From assembly GCA_023446155.1 (NCBI GenBank), contig JAEXIT010000010.1, forward strand, positions 124,001 to 188,000: a stretch of DNA of 64,000 nt. Reading direction: 5' to 3'. Positions 44,367 through 52,804 of the stretch are shown here, piece by piece (the stretch's first letter is position 1; every line of letters starts with the position of its first letter). The notes below the pieces were generated by a model. It was not told the DNA's origin, did no database searches, and worked only from the letters and a program-made list of their open reading frames with translations. The translations under genes were made by a program, and so were the position numbers. The DNA is from Bacteroidota bacterium (GTDB lineage Bacteria > Bacteroidota > Bacteroidia > Flavobacteriales > Flavobacteriaceae).

Positions 44367-44861
44367 ATGTCTGTTACCATCCGCCCCGTAACCGAAACCG
44401 ATATTCCGGAAGTCCTGGAAATCATCAATTACGAAATCCTGAACGGTGTTTCCATTTACGATTATGCCCCGCGAACACTGGAACAACAACAAACCATCAT
44501 TCGCGAAAAAGAAGCCAAAAACTTTCCGTTTCTGGTAGCGGTTTCCGATGGCGTGATTGCCGGTTTTGCCACCTACGGTGATTTCCGTTTTAAGGAAGGC
44601 TACCGCTATACGGTGGAACATTCGGTGTATTTAAACCATAACCAACAGGGAAAAGGTGTCGGAAAACTATTATTGGAAACCTTAATCGAAATCGCACGGG
44701 CGCAACAAAAACATACAATGATCGCGGTGATCGATGCGGAAAATGACGGTAGCATCCGGTTCCACCAAAAAATGGGATTTGAAATCGCCGGAACCTTACG
44801 GGAAAGCGGTTATAAATTCGACCGTTGGCTGGACTCGGTATTCCTGCAATTATTTTTATAA
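44367..44861 (+). CDS. GNAT N-acetyltransferase, phosphinothricin-acetyltransferase-like
   Basis: 164 residues from ATG 44367 (MSVTIRPVTETDIPEVLEII). The acetyl-CoA-binding signature is NQQGKGVGKLLLETLI. The opening and the closing FHQKMGFEIAGTLRESGYKFDRWLDSVFLQ are those of the Pat/Bar/YwnH/MnaT group. Related enzymes acetylate phosphinothricin or L-methionine analogues. The natural substrate is not shown. Confidence 0.88.
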   Translation: MSVTIRPVTETDIPEVLEIINYEILNGVSIYDYAPRTLEQQQTIIREKEAKNFPFLVAVSDGVIAGFATYGDFRFKEGYRYTVEHSVYLNHNQQGKGVGKLLLETLIEIARAQQKHTMIAVIDAENDGSIRFHQKMGFEIAGTLRESGYKFDRWLDSVFLQLFL

Positions 44862-44886
44862 AAAAACCTCCGGTAAACGGAGGCTT
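44861..44886. terminator. Hairpin between acetyltransferase and glutathione peroxidase genes
   Basis: CCTCCG (44867-44872) pairs with CGGAGG (44878-44883) between convergent genes, with A and T flanks; a short stem. Confidence 0.65.
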
Positions 44887-44904
44887 CTCTTCTATTTGTA
44901 GGGT

Positions 44905-45492
44905 TTAACTTTTAATCCAGTCGACCACTTCTTTGCTATCCGGTAGTGTTTTTGGGCTGATCACTTTAACCAGTTGTCCTTTTTCATTGATCAGGTATTT
45001 CTGGAAATTCCATTCCACCTGACTGTCCTGATAACCGTTTTTGGATTTTTCGGTCAGAAAGTGATATAGTGGTGCCATATCATCCCCTTTTACGGATATT
45101 TTTTCCATCATTGGGAACGTCACCCCGTAATTTTTCGAACAGAACGTTGCGATTTCCTTATTCGATCCTGGTTCCTGTGCGCCAAAATTATTAGCTGGGA
45201 AACCTACGATAATAAAGTTTTTGTTTTTATACTCGGTATACAACTTTTGCAATTGCTCGTATTGTGGCGTTAAACCACATTCGGAGGCCGTGTTCACGAC
45301 CATTACCTTTTTCCCTTTTAGTTTCGAAAAATCAAAGGTTTTTCCTTCGATATCTTTTACTTTAAACTGGTAAATGTTTTCTGCATTCATAGCGGTTAAT
45401 TTTTCGGTTGCTGCGGATGTTGCTTTATTTTGCGCCTGAATCTGGCCGCTGAAAAGTGCCAGTACGGAACAGGCCAATAGTAATTTTTTCAT
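44905..45492 (-). CDS. Exported glutathione peroxidase-like thiol peroxidase
   Basis: 195 residues, signal peptide MKKLLLACSVLALFSGQIQA. The GPx catalytic site is NTASECGLTPQYEQL with Cys72 in place of selenocysteine. GFPANNFGAQEPGSN and the catalytic Trp/Asn in VEWNFQKYL complete the tetrad. Bacterial Cys-GPx proteins usually use thioredoxin and reduce lipid or organic peroxides. Export suggests periplasmic antioxidant work. Confidence 0.9.
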   Translation of the reverse strand: MKKLLLACSVLALFSGQIQAQNKATSAATEKLTAMNAENIYQFKVKDIEGKTFDFSKLKGKKVMVVNTASECGLTPQYEQLQKLYTEYKNKNFIIVGFPANNFGAQEPGSNKEIATFCSKNYGVTFPMMEKISVKGDDMAPLYHFLTEKSKNGYQDSQVEWNFQKYLINEKGQLVKVISPKTLPDSKEVVDWIKS

Positions 45493-45667
45493 TTTTCTTT
45501 TTTATCAAAAGTAAACATTTTATAATTCTACATTTATTAAACATTTCATAATTAATTACCATTATTATTTCGTCTGCAAACTGTCCGTCATTGTATTAGT
45601 CTTATAGCCCTGGTCTGTTTAAAATAGCCGTAACTTGTCGAATATCAGTTTTAATAATTCTTTAATT

Positions 45668-46156
45668 ATGCGCCTTCAATTCATACTTCTTTTTATTGTG
45701 ATGACCGGAATGATGAGTTCCTGTGAAACCGATACACCAACAACAGCCAATACGGCAAACAACACGGTTTTTAGTTCCGGTTTACATCGGTTTTCTGACG
45801 AAGAAGATTCGTGGGATAATCCAATTTCTAATATTTATTTCGATCATCAAAGTTTTGTTTACAATGTTCAGGGAAACTGGGAACAATTAGTGGGCAAAAA
45901 CGGAAGTCTGAAAATCAATGGAAATCAATTCCGGCTGATCGATCCGGATTTCGGTTTGGACGTTAGCGGTGCTTTTACGTTGGATAACGTTCAGGGATTT
46001 TTTGGAAACGGAAATGTTTTTGATTTTATCCGCACTATTTCCGGAAAGAGAACCCATTTGCAAATGATTCTCGAAACCGATTCTATTCTTAGGATTGGAA
46101 TATTCATACAAAAAGGCGGTAAACAGACTCATAAAATTGTCGTTTTTAAAAAATAG
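45668..46156 (+). CDS. Small lipoprotein of unknown function
   Basis: 162 residues from ATG 45668 (MRLQFILLFIVMTGMMSSC); the lipobox MSSC gives Cys19. An earlier in-frame ATG at 45635 would put charged residues before the signal and is less likely. The mature part is a single beta-rich domain (NIYFDHQSFVYNVQGNWEQ, SLKINGNQFRLIDPDFGLD) that looks lipocalin-like. No family recognised. Alone on the plus strand. Confidence 0.65.
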   Translation: MRLQFILLFIVMTGMMSSCETDTPTTANTANNTVFSSGLHRFSDEEDSWDNPISNIYFDHQSFVYNVQGNWEQLVGKNGSLKINGNQFRLIDPDFGLDVSGAFTLDNVQGFFGNGNVFDFIRTISGKRTHLQMILETDSILRIGIFIQKGGKQTHKIVVFKK

Positions 46157-46196
46157 ATGAGTAAAGAATCCTGATGTAAAGACGATTTACAGATCG

Positions 46197-46553
46197 TTAA
46201 CTGCCTATCATTTTTTTGAACTGCTCGGGACTAATAAAGTTTACCGCCGGACCTTTATTGCATTCGTATATAAAATCCTTTAAGCTTTTGCCGGGATACT
46301 GATCAAAATCGCCAACTATCGCGAGTTGTACGCGATAGTTTGAAAATTTTTGCAGGATTTCGCCCGCCATTTTGGTTTTAAGATCAAAAAAATCCGGATG
46401 AAGGTTTTTATCATATAAGATCACCTTATCAAACTCCTGATAATACAAATCGACCAGTAATTGCAAGGCTTCGTCGACAGTGGTTAGCATACGTTCGTCG
46501 GAAATCACCTCCGCGATTCGAATACCGTTTACTTCGTGCGCTACGATTTTCAT
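46197..46553 (-). CDS. DUF4180 domain protein
   Basis: 118 residues from ATG 46553 (MKIVAHEVNGIRIAEVISDE); the long upstream frame overlaps the DinB gene and does not look like protein. The core MAGEILQKFSNYRVQLAIVGDFDQYPGKSLKDFIYECN is conserved in DUF4180, an alpha/beta family of unknown role often encoded near DinB-like or acetyltransferase genes. The start is 14 bases after the DinB stop, so they are co-transcribed. Confidence 0.82.
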   Translation of the reverse strand: MKIVAHEVNGIRIAEVISDERMLTTVDEALQLLVDLYYQEFDKVILYDKNLHPDFFDLKTKMAGEILQKFSNYRVQLAIVGDFDQYPGKSLKDFIYECNKGPAVNFISPEQFKKMIGS

Positions 46554-46567
46554 TGGATTGCGGTTTG

Positions 46568-47032
46568 TTATAACATTTTTCGTATCAGCGAGATTTGCCC
46601 CAAATGATAATAGGTATGCTCGATGATTCCGTTTATGTTTCGATAGTAATTGCCATATTTCGGTTCGATAAATTCCTCGAAAAAACGAGAATCGTCCCAT
46701 TGTTCGATTTGGGTTGCAAATTGCTCCGCTTCGGTAAACACTTTGGTTTTTAACGCCTCCCATTCGGCTTCCGAAGTAATTGGTGGTAAATCAAAACTAA
46801 ATTTATCACTGGCATCTAGCGATCCGCCTTCCAAGACTTTTAAAACCGCAGCGACATAATAATTCACGTGATAGACCAAAACGGCTATCGTATTTAGATC
46901 CTGCACTTTAGTTGTCGCCTGTTCCCAGCTTACGTCTTTTAAGGCTTCTTTAAGGCTTACCGATGTCCAGTTACCGCCAAAATGCAAATCCCGAAAATGC
47001 TTTGCTATTTGTTTTGAAAGTTCGTTTTTCAT
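46568..47032 (-). CDS. DinB-like four-helix metalloprotein
   Basis: 154 residues, all helical. Three His ligands are visible: one in LVYHVNYY near residue 54 and two in IIEHTYYHLGQIS (HxxxH) near the end, the DinB/YfiT metal triad. Some members are thiol transferases using bacillithiol or mycothiol; most are uncharacterised. It precedes the DUF4180 gene by 14 bases. Confidence 0.82.
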   Translation of the reverse strand: MKNELSKQIAKHFRDLHFGGNWTSVSLKEALKDVSWEQATTKVQDLNTIAVLVYHVNYYVAAVLKVLEGGSLDASDKFSFDLPPITSEAEWEALKTKVFTEAEQFATQIEQWDDSRFFEEFIEPKYGNYYRNINGIIEHTYYHLGQISLIRKML

Positions 47033-47054
47033 ATTTATCTTACTTATAGATTTT

Positions 47055-47771
47055 TCAATTCATCCGTTCTGACCAATTCAACCCTTCGGGTAACGTTATA
47101 TTAGAAAATTCAATATGAATCACCCTTCTTTTTTTATTATTTGTAGTTCTGTTTGAACCGTGTAATAACAATGGTTTCATGATCATTATTCCACCTTTAG
47201 GAACACTGCAAATCGCTTCGGTTTCCTTGTTCCAATCAATAGTTTCCGGGCGATAAATTCCTTTCGCATGCGATTTTTCAATAACCTTAAGAGCCCCGTT
47301 ATTTTCATCGGTATCATCAAGGTGTATTCTGACAGTAAAAATATTTTCTAAAACAGATAAAGGCGGTTGAACTGCAAATTGGTTTTGCTTTACCGTCCAT
47401 GGTCCAAAATCATTAATTTCGAGTTTTTTATCAACCGAAATCGTTAAATCTTGGTGATAAGCAACATACCAATTGGACGTTTCCGGTTTATCAAAATAAA
47501 TACTTTTTACAACAAAATAGTCTTCCCCAAAATAGTGTCTGACAATATGTTTTAAGTTTTCATTAAAAACCAATTCTTTTATATTCGGAATTTCCTTTAA
47601 AAATTGCCGAATCGCAAACAACTCTTTCGATATTCTAAAAGTATCCCTTGTGGTATCTGCTTTTGTTATTAACTGTATGATTGCTTCGATTTCATCATTA
47701 GAATATACACCGGGAATAGCGCTAAATCCTAATTCTGAAACAGCATTCTTGTGTTTATTTTGTATTTCCAT
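47055..47771 (-). CDS. Phytanoyl-CoA dioxygenase (PhyH) family protein
   Basis: 238 residues. The Fe(II)/2-oxoglutarate facial triad is His106 and Asp108 (AYHQDL) and His204 (LLLHGSN), with the 2-oxoglutarate-binding Arg at about 215 (RRVIHIEF). It would hydroxylate or halogen-exchange a small molecule; the substrate is unknown. It begins 55 bases after the Lrp-type regulator gene on the same strand and could be under its control. Confidence 0.85.
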   Translation of the reverse strand: MEIQNKHKNAVSELGFSAIPGVYSNDEIEAIIQLITKADTTRDTFRISKELFAIRQFLKEIPNIKELVFNENLKHIVRHYFGEDYFVVKSIYFDKPETSNWYVAYHQDLTISVDKKLEINDFGPWTVKQNQFAVQPPLSVLENIFTVRIHLDDTDENNGALKVIEKSHAKGIYRPETIDWNKETEAICSVPKGGIMIMKPLLLHGSNRTTNNKKRRVIHIEFSNITLPEGLNWSERMN

Positions 47772-47826
47772 AATTCATGATCTATTTTCCAACATTTAAT
47801 ACTAAAATTGCCTAAAATGTTAGGAC

Positions 47827-48300
47827 TTACATTATAAAGTCCAACGGAATTTCCAATCCTTCTTTTACGATATCCAACGTAACAATGGTTCGGAAACTTT
47901 TGATGTTTTTATTACTAAAGAATAATCGTCGTGTTAATTGTTCATAGTCGTACATTGACGGCGTAACGATGACCAATACAAAATCCGTTTCGCCGGTTAC
48001 ATAATAACATTGCTGCACTTCGGGCGCCGACCGGAAGCTGTTTTTTGCCTGATCAATCAATTCGATCTTTTCACTTTCCATCTTCACCTCAACAAACAAC
48101 GTGATCATTCGTCCAACCTTCTCCCGGTTGATTACCGTAATATCGGCCGAAATCACACCCGTTTCCCGCATTCGTTTGATCCGTCGTTGTACCGCTGCTG
48201 CCGATAACCCGATGCTTTCTCCTATTGTTCGTTGCGGCGTTAGATTGTCTTTTTGTAGCACTTTTAAAATTGCCAAATCAAATTTATCCAGATTTTCCAA
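47827..48300 (-). CDS. Lrp/AsnC-family transcriptional regulator
   Basis: 157 residues. An N-terminal winged-helix (LTPQRTIGESIGLSAAAVQR) is followed by the RAM ligand-binding domain (VQQCYYVTGETDFVLVIV). The frame has no ATG at this end: TTG at 48300 opens ENLDKFDLAIL, and an ATT at 48306 would give the more usual MDLENLDKFD opening, so the start is uncertain. Members sense amino acids. It is divergent from the maa-type acetyltransferase and EamA transporter, likely targets. Confidence 0.88.
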   Translation of the reverse strand: MENLDKFDLAILKVLQKDNLTPQRTIGESIGLSAAAVQRRIKRMRETGVISADITVINREKVGRMITLFVEVKMESEKIELIDQAKNSFRSAPEVQQCYYVTGETDFVLVIVTPSMYDYEQLTRRLFFSNKNIKSFRTIVTLDIVKEGLEIPLDFIM

Positions 48301-48376
48301 ATCAATGTGGGTTATTAATGAAACAAAATTGCAAATCAGACCCTAAATTTAAAGAAAAAACACAGGTCATTTGATC

Positions 48377-48384
48377 TATTTTTG
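48377..48384 (+). promoter_or_regulatory. -7 box (TATTTTTG) for the acetyltransferase-EamA operon
   Basis: TATTTTTG places the transcription start near 48391, almost on the ATG at 48393, so ATG 48405 is the better start. Confidence 0.6.
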
Positions 48385-48404
48385 CATTTTATATGATCAA
48401 AAAA

Positions 48405-48971
48405 ATGACAGAAAAAGAAAAAATGCTCTCCGGAGCCTACTATACCTATATTGACGCCGAATTGGCCGCCGAAAGAGATATCGCCGAAGATCTTGTAACC
48501 GATTACAACCGTCTACATCCGAAAAAAGAGGTAGAACGAGCGGCTATTATTCGCAAATTGTTTGGCTCTACCGGAGAAAAATTCAGTATCAAGCAACCGT
48601 TTTATTGTGATTACGGTTATAACATTCATATTGGTGAAAACTTCTTTTCAAACTTTAATTTTACGGTTTTGGACGAAGCGGAAGTCCGCATTGGTGATAA
48701 TGTGCTAATTGCACCCAATGTGAGCATTTATACCGTTAATCATGCCATAGCCATTGATCAACGCAATGCCGGAATCGAATATGCCAAACCGGTTCATATC
48801 GAAAACAATGCCTGGATTGGCGGCAACACGGTGATTTTACAAGGCGTAACGATTGGCGCGAATTCCATCATTGGCGCCGGAAGTGTCGTAACGAAAAGCA
48901 TCCCGGCCAATGTTATCGCCGCCGGTAATCCGTGTCGGGTGATTAAAGCCATTCCAGAAAACGAATTATAA
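48405..48971 (+). CDS. maa: Maltose O-acetyltransferase-like sugar O-acetyltransferase
   Basis: 188 residues from ATG 48405 (MTEKEKMLSGAYYTYIDAE), the classic Maa/LacA opening. An N-terminal Mac domain is followed by hexapeptide repeats forming a left-handed beta-helix (VRIGDNVLIAPNVSIYTVNH, AWIGGNTVILQGVTIGANS). The catalytic His is in YTVNH. It acetylates sugars such as maltose, glucose or galactosides with acetyl-CoA. A DMT exporter gene follows by 20 bases. Confidence 0.9.
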   Translation: MTEKEKMLSGAYYTYIDAELAAERDIAEDLVTDYNRLHPKKEVERAAIIRKLFGSTGEKFSIKQPFYCDYGYNIHIGENFFSNFNFTVLDEAEVRIGDNVLIAPNVSIYTVNHAIAIDQRNAGIEYAKPVHIENNAWIGGNTVILQGVTIGANSIIGAGSVVTKSIPANVIAAGNPCRVIKAIPENEL

Positions 48972-48991
48972 TTTTTTCCCTCCCCTATTTT

Positions 48992-49906
48992 ATGCCATCA
49001 TCGATTATCAAAGGTTTTTTTCTGGCTGTTTTAGCGGCCATGTTATGGGGTGTTTCCGGTACTTTCGGACAATTCCTTTTTCAGCAAAGAGGCATTAACG
49101 TCGAATGGTTGATCACCCTTCGAATGCTCGTATCCGGTACGATTTTATTGCTTTTTGCCCGATTTGGCGAAAAATCGGATTTATGGTCGATCTGGAAAAA
49201 TAAAAAAGACGCCATTCAACTATTGATTTTTAGCACCACCGGAATGTTGGCGGTACAATACACCTATTTTGCGGCGATTAAACATTCCAACGCGGCAACT
49301 GCAACGGTTTTACAATATGCCGGACCGGTTTTTATCGCGATCTATCTGGCGGCAAAAAACAAAAAACTACCGCGTCCTATTGAATATCTTGCCATCGCTT
49401 TGGCCGTAGGCGGCACTTTTTTACTCGTCACCCATGGCAATATTCACAGTCTGGCGATATCCGGAACCGCTTTGTTTTTCGGATTAGCATCGGCCGTTAC
49501 CCTTGCGATTTACACTTTGCAGCCGATCGCATTATTAAGTCGGTATAAATCATCGATTATTATCGGATGGGGCATGTTATTGGGCGGATTGGCTTTTTCG
49601 TTTGTCAAAGCACCATGGGCTATCGAAGGACAATGGGATACCCAAACCTACCTTTACACGAGTTTTATTGTACTTTTCGGGACATTAGTAGCTTTTTACA
49701 GCTATCTCACCGCGGTACAAATTATCGGTGGACAAAAAGCCAGCTTATTAGCCTCCGCCGAACCTTTATCCGCTACGATTATGGCCGTACTCTGGTTACA
49801 GGTTCCATTTTCTACAATCGATTGGATAGGAAGTATTTGTATTATTTCGACTATCTTTTTGTTGAGTAAGAAGCCAAAGGAAACTATTCGATCGATTGAT
49901 CAATAA
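48992..49906 (+). CDS. EamA/DMT-family transporter
   Basis: 304 residues, ten hydrophobic helices in two EamA repeats of five. The first ends near residue 145 and the second begins ISGTALFFGLASAVTLAIY. Family marks include SNAATATVLQYAGPVFI and EPLSATIMAVLWLQ. It exports or imports small metabolites. Its position after an acetyltransferase and near an Lrp regulator suggests amino-acid or acetyl-sugar efflux (inference). The 3' end overlaps the convergent gene by 7 bases. Confidence 0.9.
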   Translation: MPSSIIKGFFLAVLAAMLWGVSGTFGQFLFQQRGINVEWLITLRMLVSGTILLLFARFGEKSDLWSIWKNKKDAIQLLIFSTTGMLAVQYTYFAAIKHSNAATATVLQYAGPVFIAIYLAAKNKKLPRPIEYLAIALAVGGTFLLVTHGNIHSLAISGTALFFGLASAVTLAIYTLQPIALLSRYKSSIIIGWGMLLGGLAFSFVKAPWAIEGQWDTQTYLYTSFIVLFGTLVAFYSYLTAVQIIGGQKASLLASAEPLSATIMAVLWLQVPFSTIDWIGSICIISTIFLLSKKPKETIRSIDQ

Positions 49907-50460
49907 TACAATCTAAAATCCAACAACTTGCATAAGGCATAGTGCTTTTCGTGTAGGATTTCGACAATATCAACCAGATTATCATCGTCTTCAAACAAAC
50001 TAAAGAAAACCCGATCGAGCGTACTACTGCTAATTGTAGGATGCATTTGTCCGTAACCCGAAATCGCTCTGGCTCCGGTAATATCCAGAAAATACTGCGC
50101 TTCTTCGTCGTTTAAATCCAGAATCTTGGCATTGGCAAAGTGAATGATCTTTCCTTTCATTTTGCCTTCGAACAATTCGGCGATTTCCTCGATGCTGTAA
50201 TAATAACCGTTTAAGCAGATATTGTTCCCTTTGCCTTGCATCACCAAATAAATGATTTCATAATTCTTAAAATTATGATCGTCATACAATAAGGCACCCA
50301 AACTTTCTTCCATACTTTCAATGGAATCGCAAACTTTATAAATACTGTCTATTCCCTGCTCGGCGGCCAGTTTCTCAAGGTTTCGGTACACTTCGGTTGT
50401 CGTAACCACTTCGCTATCCGGAACCGCTTCCAGGCAATAAATAAATTTATCGTAATCCAT
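49900..50460 (-). CDS. Caspase/CHAT-like fold protein (DUF6642-like) lacking catalytic residues
   Basis: 186 residues, soluble, acidic. The order of elements matches the DUF6642-like group: IYCLEAV near the start, then YEIIYLVMQGKGNNICLNG, SIEEIAELFEGKMKGKIIHF, and ITGARAISGY. In the group as I recall it, positions 75 and 111 are His (FHG) and Cys (GSC), a caspase-type dyad. Here they are Gln75 (VMQG) and Ala111 (FANA), so the dyad is lost. It may be a pseudo-protease or binding scaffold. The fold call is by eye only. Confidence 0.5.
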   Translation of the reverse strand: MDYDKFIYCLEAVPDSEVVTTTEVYRNLEKLAAEQGIDSIYKVCDSIESMEESLGALLYDDHNFKNYEIIYLVMQGKGNNICLNGYYYSIEEIAELFEGKMKGKIIHFANAKILDLNDEEAQYFLDITGARAISGYGQMHPTISSSTLDRVFFSLFEDDDNLVDIVEILHEKHYALCKLLDFRLYY

Positions 50461-50624
50461 AGTATCAGATTTTGCAATCGCAGCAAAAATAAGTTTTATT
50501 ACTGTAAATATGCCCGCTTGCCAATGGTTTTAATGCATTTGTAGTAATTGGTTAACAAGTATCAAAAAATTCGAAAACCACATCGATTGTCATATATTCG
50601 CATATAACTTATCGTTAACTTAAA

Positions 50625-51104
50625 ATGATCAACATACAAATCACCTATCCTGCAAACAGTAAGCGACAGCTTATCTACGGTATGATACTCCTGACTTTTT
50701 CGATATCACTTTTCAGTTGTCAGAAAAAAGATTTTAACGAATACCGTTCCTATTACCGTGCCATACACAATACCGACACGGCCTTATTGGCGATTGAAAC
50801 GCATAAAGATCGTTTTTACGGGAACTATCAAATCTATTACGGAAGTCGCGCAGTAAAAGATTCCGGCAATATTGAAGGTACCATTTCCGGCGATACCTTA
50901 CGCGGTAAATACCGCTACCGTTCTTTTGGTGGTGGCATCAATATCGTGCCAATAATTTTTTTAAAACGCAACGGTAAATTGATTCTCGGTAGTGGTATCG
51001 CGGCCAGTTATATGAATTTTGTGTATTACAAACCGGAATTTCCAATTGAATTCGACAATTCGAAGTTTGTTTTTGATCCGGTGGGACAAGACGATATACA
51101 ATAA
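50625..51104 (+). CDS. Small putative lipoprotein of unknown function
   Basis: 159 residues. A hydrophobic stretch (LIYGMILLTFSISLFSCQ) ends in a lipobox LFSC at about residue 32, preceded by an unusually long 17-residue start; a later start may be used. The mature domain is beta-rich and Tyr/Arg-rich (RFYGNYQIYYGSRAVKDSG, GTISGDTLRGKYRYRSFGGG). No family recognised. A hairpin lies downstream. Confidence 0.6.
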   Translation: MINIQITYPANSKRQLIYGMILLTFSISLFSCQKKDFNEYRSYYRAIHNTDTALLAIETHKDRFYGNYQIYYGSRAVKDSGNIEGTISGDTLRGKYRYRSFGGGINIVPIIFLKRNGKLILGSGIAASYMNFVYYKPEFPIEFDNSKFVFDPVGQDDIQ

Positions 51105-51130
51105 AACCACATTATATCAACTACAATAAA

Positions 51131-51165
51131 CAGCGCTACAGCAGATCATTGCAGCGCTTTTTTTA
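51131..51165 (+). terminator. Probable terminator after the lipoprotein gene
   Basis: Two AGCGCT units (near 51132 and 51153) can pair across the interval and are followed by a run of T. Confidence 0.6.
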
Positions 51166-51326
51166 TTTTTTAGAAGATGTGAAATTTACCCGTTACAAAA
51201 CTGGCAAGGTTTTAGATATGCAGGAATCCGATTACAATGGCTATTTGAATTTATCCTGATTTATCCGGAAGATTATAGATAAATGAAACACATTGCCTAT
51301 TTCTAAAAACCTATAAAAATTGCACT

Positions 51327-52625
51327 ATGTCAAAACTATATTTTAAAATACTTACCCTACTACTACTTATAACCTCAGCAAGTACCTATGCGCAATTTTA
51401 TGAAATTTATCAGCCGATACATATTGAACAGTATCACGGAAAAAAGTTCACCCTCGAAGGGAAAATATATTATAAAGATCCGATAGCAAACGATTCCTGG
51501 CTCGTACTGGCCGCACGTTCGGTAGACGCTAACGGTAAACCTATAAAAAATGCGTTATACAATGAGAATGCAGGCGATTATCATAAAAAAGACGACTGGA
51601 GTTCGTATGTACTGAATGGAAAGATTGAAAAAAATGCGAAATACCTCGCTATCGGTGTTGCCATTGCCGGTCCGGGGAATTACTATCTGGATGATTTCAA
51701 ACTATTTGTAGAAGACGGTAAAAACAGGATTGAAATCCCGATTCAAAACTCCGATTTTGAAAGTGATTCACTATCGAAATGGAATACCATGACTATGGAC
51801 AAAAACACCTCTTTATCGTTGTCGAAAGAAACCGTATTTTCTGGAAAACAAGCACTGTTTATCGATAATTCAAAGCTTACTGTTGCGCCTACTTTGGGAA
51901 ATAATACCGAAATCGGAAAGTATATGGATATTAACGGAGTTAAGCTCTATTATGAAGTATATGGAAAAGGAGAACCGCTTTTATTGATTCACGGCAACAA
52001 TTCCTCCATGCGCAGTTTTGACAAACAATTGGAAGCGCTCAGTAAAAAGTATCAGGTAATTGGTTTGGACAGCCGCGGACAAGGAAAGTCGACTTCCGAT
52101 GCGACCAAAATAACCTATGAATTGATGGCGGAAGATGTGAATACCTTCCTTGAAAAAATGCAACTGAAAAAGGTAAACATCTTAGGTTGGAGCGATGGCG
52201 GTAATATCGCCGTGGTATTGGGCATGCAACACCCGGATAAAATCAACAAAATGGCGATTATGGGAACCGTTTTATATAATAATGATAGTTCTGTGACTTC
52301 CGAAACGAATACATTAATCCGCAAGCAGGTAAAAGAAATGGAGAGCAAAGGAATTCCGGAATCCAATATGGATTATCGTTTAAAAATACTTTTGCTAACC
52401 GAGCCGAATATCAACCCGGATGCTTTACAAAAAATCCAGGCGCCTACTTTGGTTATGGCAGGACAATATGATGTGGTAAAAGAAAAACACACAAAATTGA
52501 TTGCTGAAAAAATTCCGCATAGCAAATTGATCATCTTTAAAGGCGGTGATCACGAAGCACCGGAAAAAATGCCGGAATTGTTTAATCAAACGGTTTTGAC
52601 ATTTTTTGATCAAGCAGGACACTAA
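51327..52625 (+). CDS. Exported alpha/beta hydrolase with N-terminal carbohydrate-binding-like domain
   Basis: 432 residues, signal peptide MSKLYFKILTLLLLITSASTYA. Residues about 25-185 form a jelly-roll-like domain (YYLDDFKLFVEDG, NSDFESDSLSKWNTM), resembling CBM4/9-type or galactose-binding folds. The alpha/beta-hydrolase begins near 200: LLLIHGNNSSMRSFD oxyanion region, nucleophile Ser in GWSDGG, late Asp in AGQYDVV and His in GGDHEAP. The fusion suggests an esterase acting on glycans or a bound cell-surface ligand; substrate unknown. Confidence 0.82.
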   Translation: MSKLYFKILTLLLLITSASTYAQFYEIYQPIHIEQYHGKKFTLEGKIYYKDPIANDSWLVLAARSVDANGKPIKNALYNENAGDYHKKDDWSSYVLNGKIEKNAKYLAIGVAIAGPGNYYLDDFKLFVEDGKNRIEIPIQNSDFESDSLSKWNTMTMDKNTSLSLSKETVFSGKQALFIDNSKLTVAPTLGNNTEIGKYMDINGVKLYYEVYGKGEPLLLIHGNNSSMRSFDKQLEALSKKYQVIGLDSRGQGKSTSDATKITYELMAEDVNTFLEKMQLKKVNILGWSDGGNIAVVLGMQHPDKINKMAIMGTVLYNNDSSVTSETNTLIRKQVKEMESKGIPESNMDYRLKILLLTEPNINPDALQKIQAPTLVMAGQYDVVKEKHTKLIAEKIPHSKLIIFKGGDHEAPEKMPELFNQTVLTFFDQAGH

Positions 52626-52650
52626 ACAGCATCGGAATCGTTTAAAAATA

Positions 52651-52684
52651 AAAGAACGCCAGCAAAATGTTGGCGTTTTTTTAT
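52651..52684 (+). terminator. Terminator after the alpha/beta hydrolase gene
   Basis: AACGCCA (52655-52661) pairs with TGGCGTT (52671-52677), followed by a long T run. Confidence 0.85.
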
Positions 52685-52776
52685 TTTCTATTCTTTAAGA
52701 TTAAATCAATCGAAAAGATTTTTATCTGTAGATTTCAAATTACGATTTTCCGTAAAAAAAATGCAACATCGTTAAA

Positions 52777-52784
52777 TACATTTG
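52777..52784 (+). promoter_or_regulatory. -7 box (TACATTTG) for the AT-rich orphan
   Basis: TACATTTG fits TAnnTTTG, 20 bases before the ATG at 52805. No -33 TTG at usual spacing. Confidence 0.5.
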
Positions 52785-52804
52785 ACTCACAAAATATATA
52801 AAAC

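Noticed and set aside
46554..46763. N-terminal extension of the DUF4180 protein
   Set aside because: It overlaps the DinB coding region, and its sequence does not look like a protein domain; ATG 46553 fits the family length.
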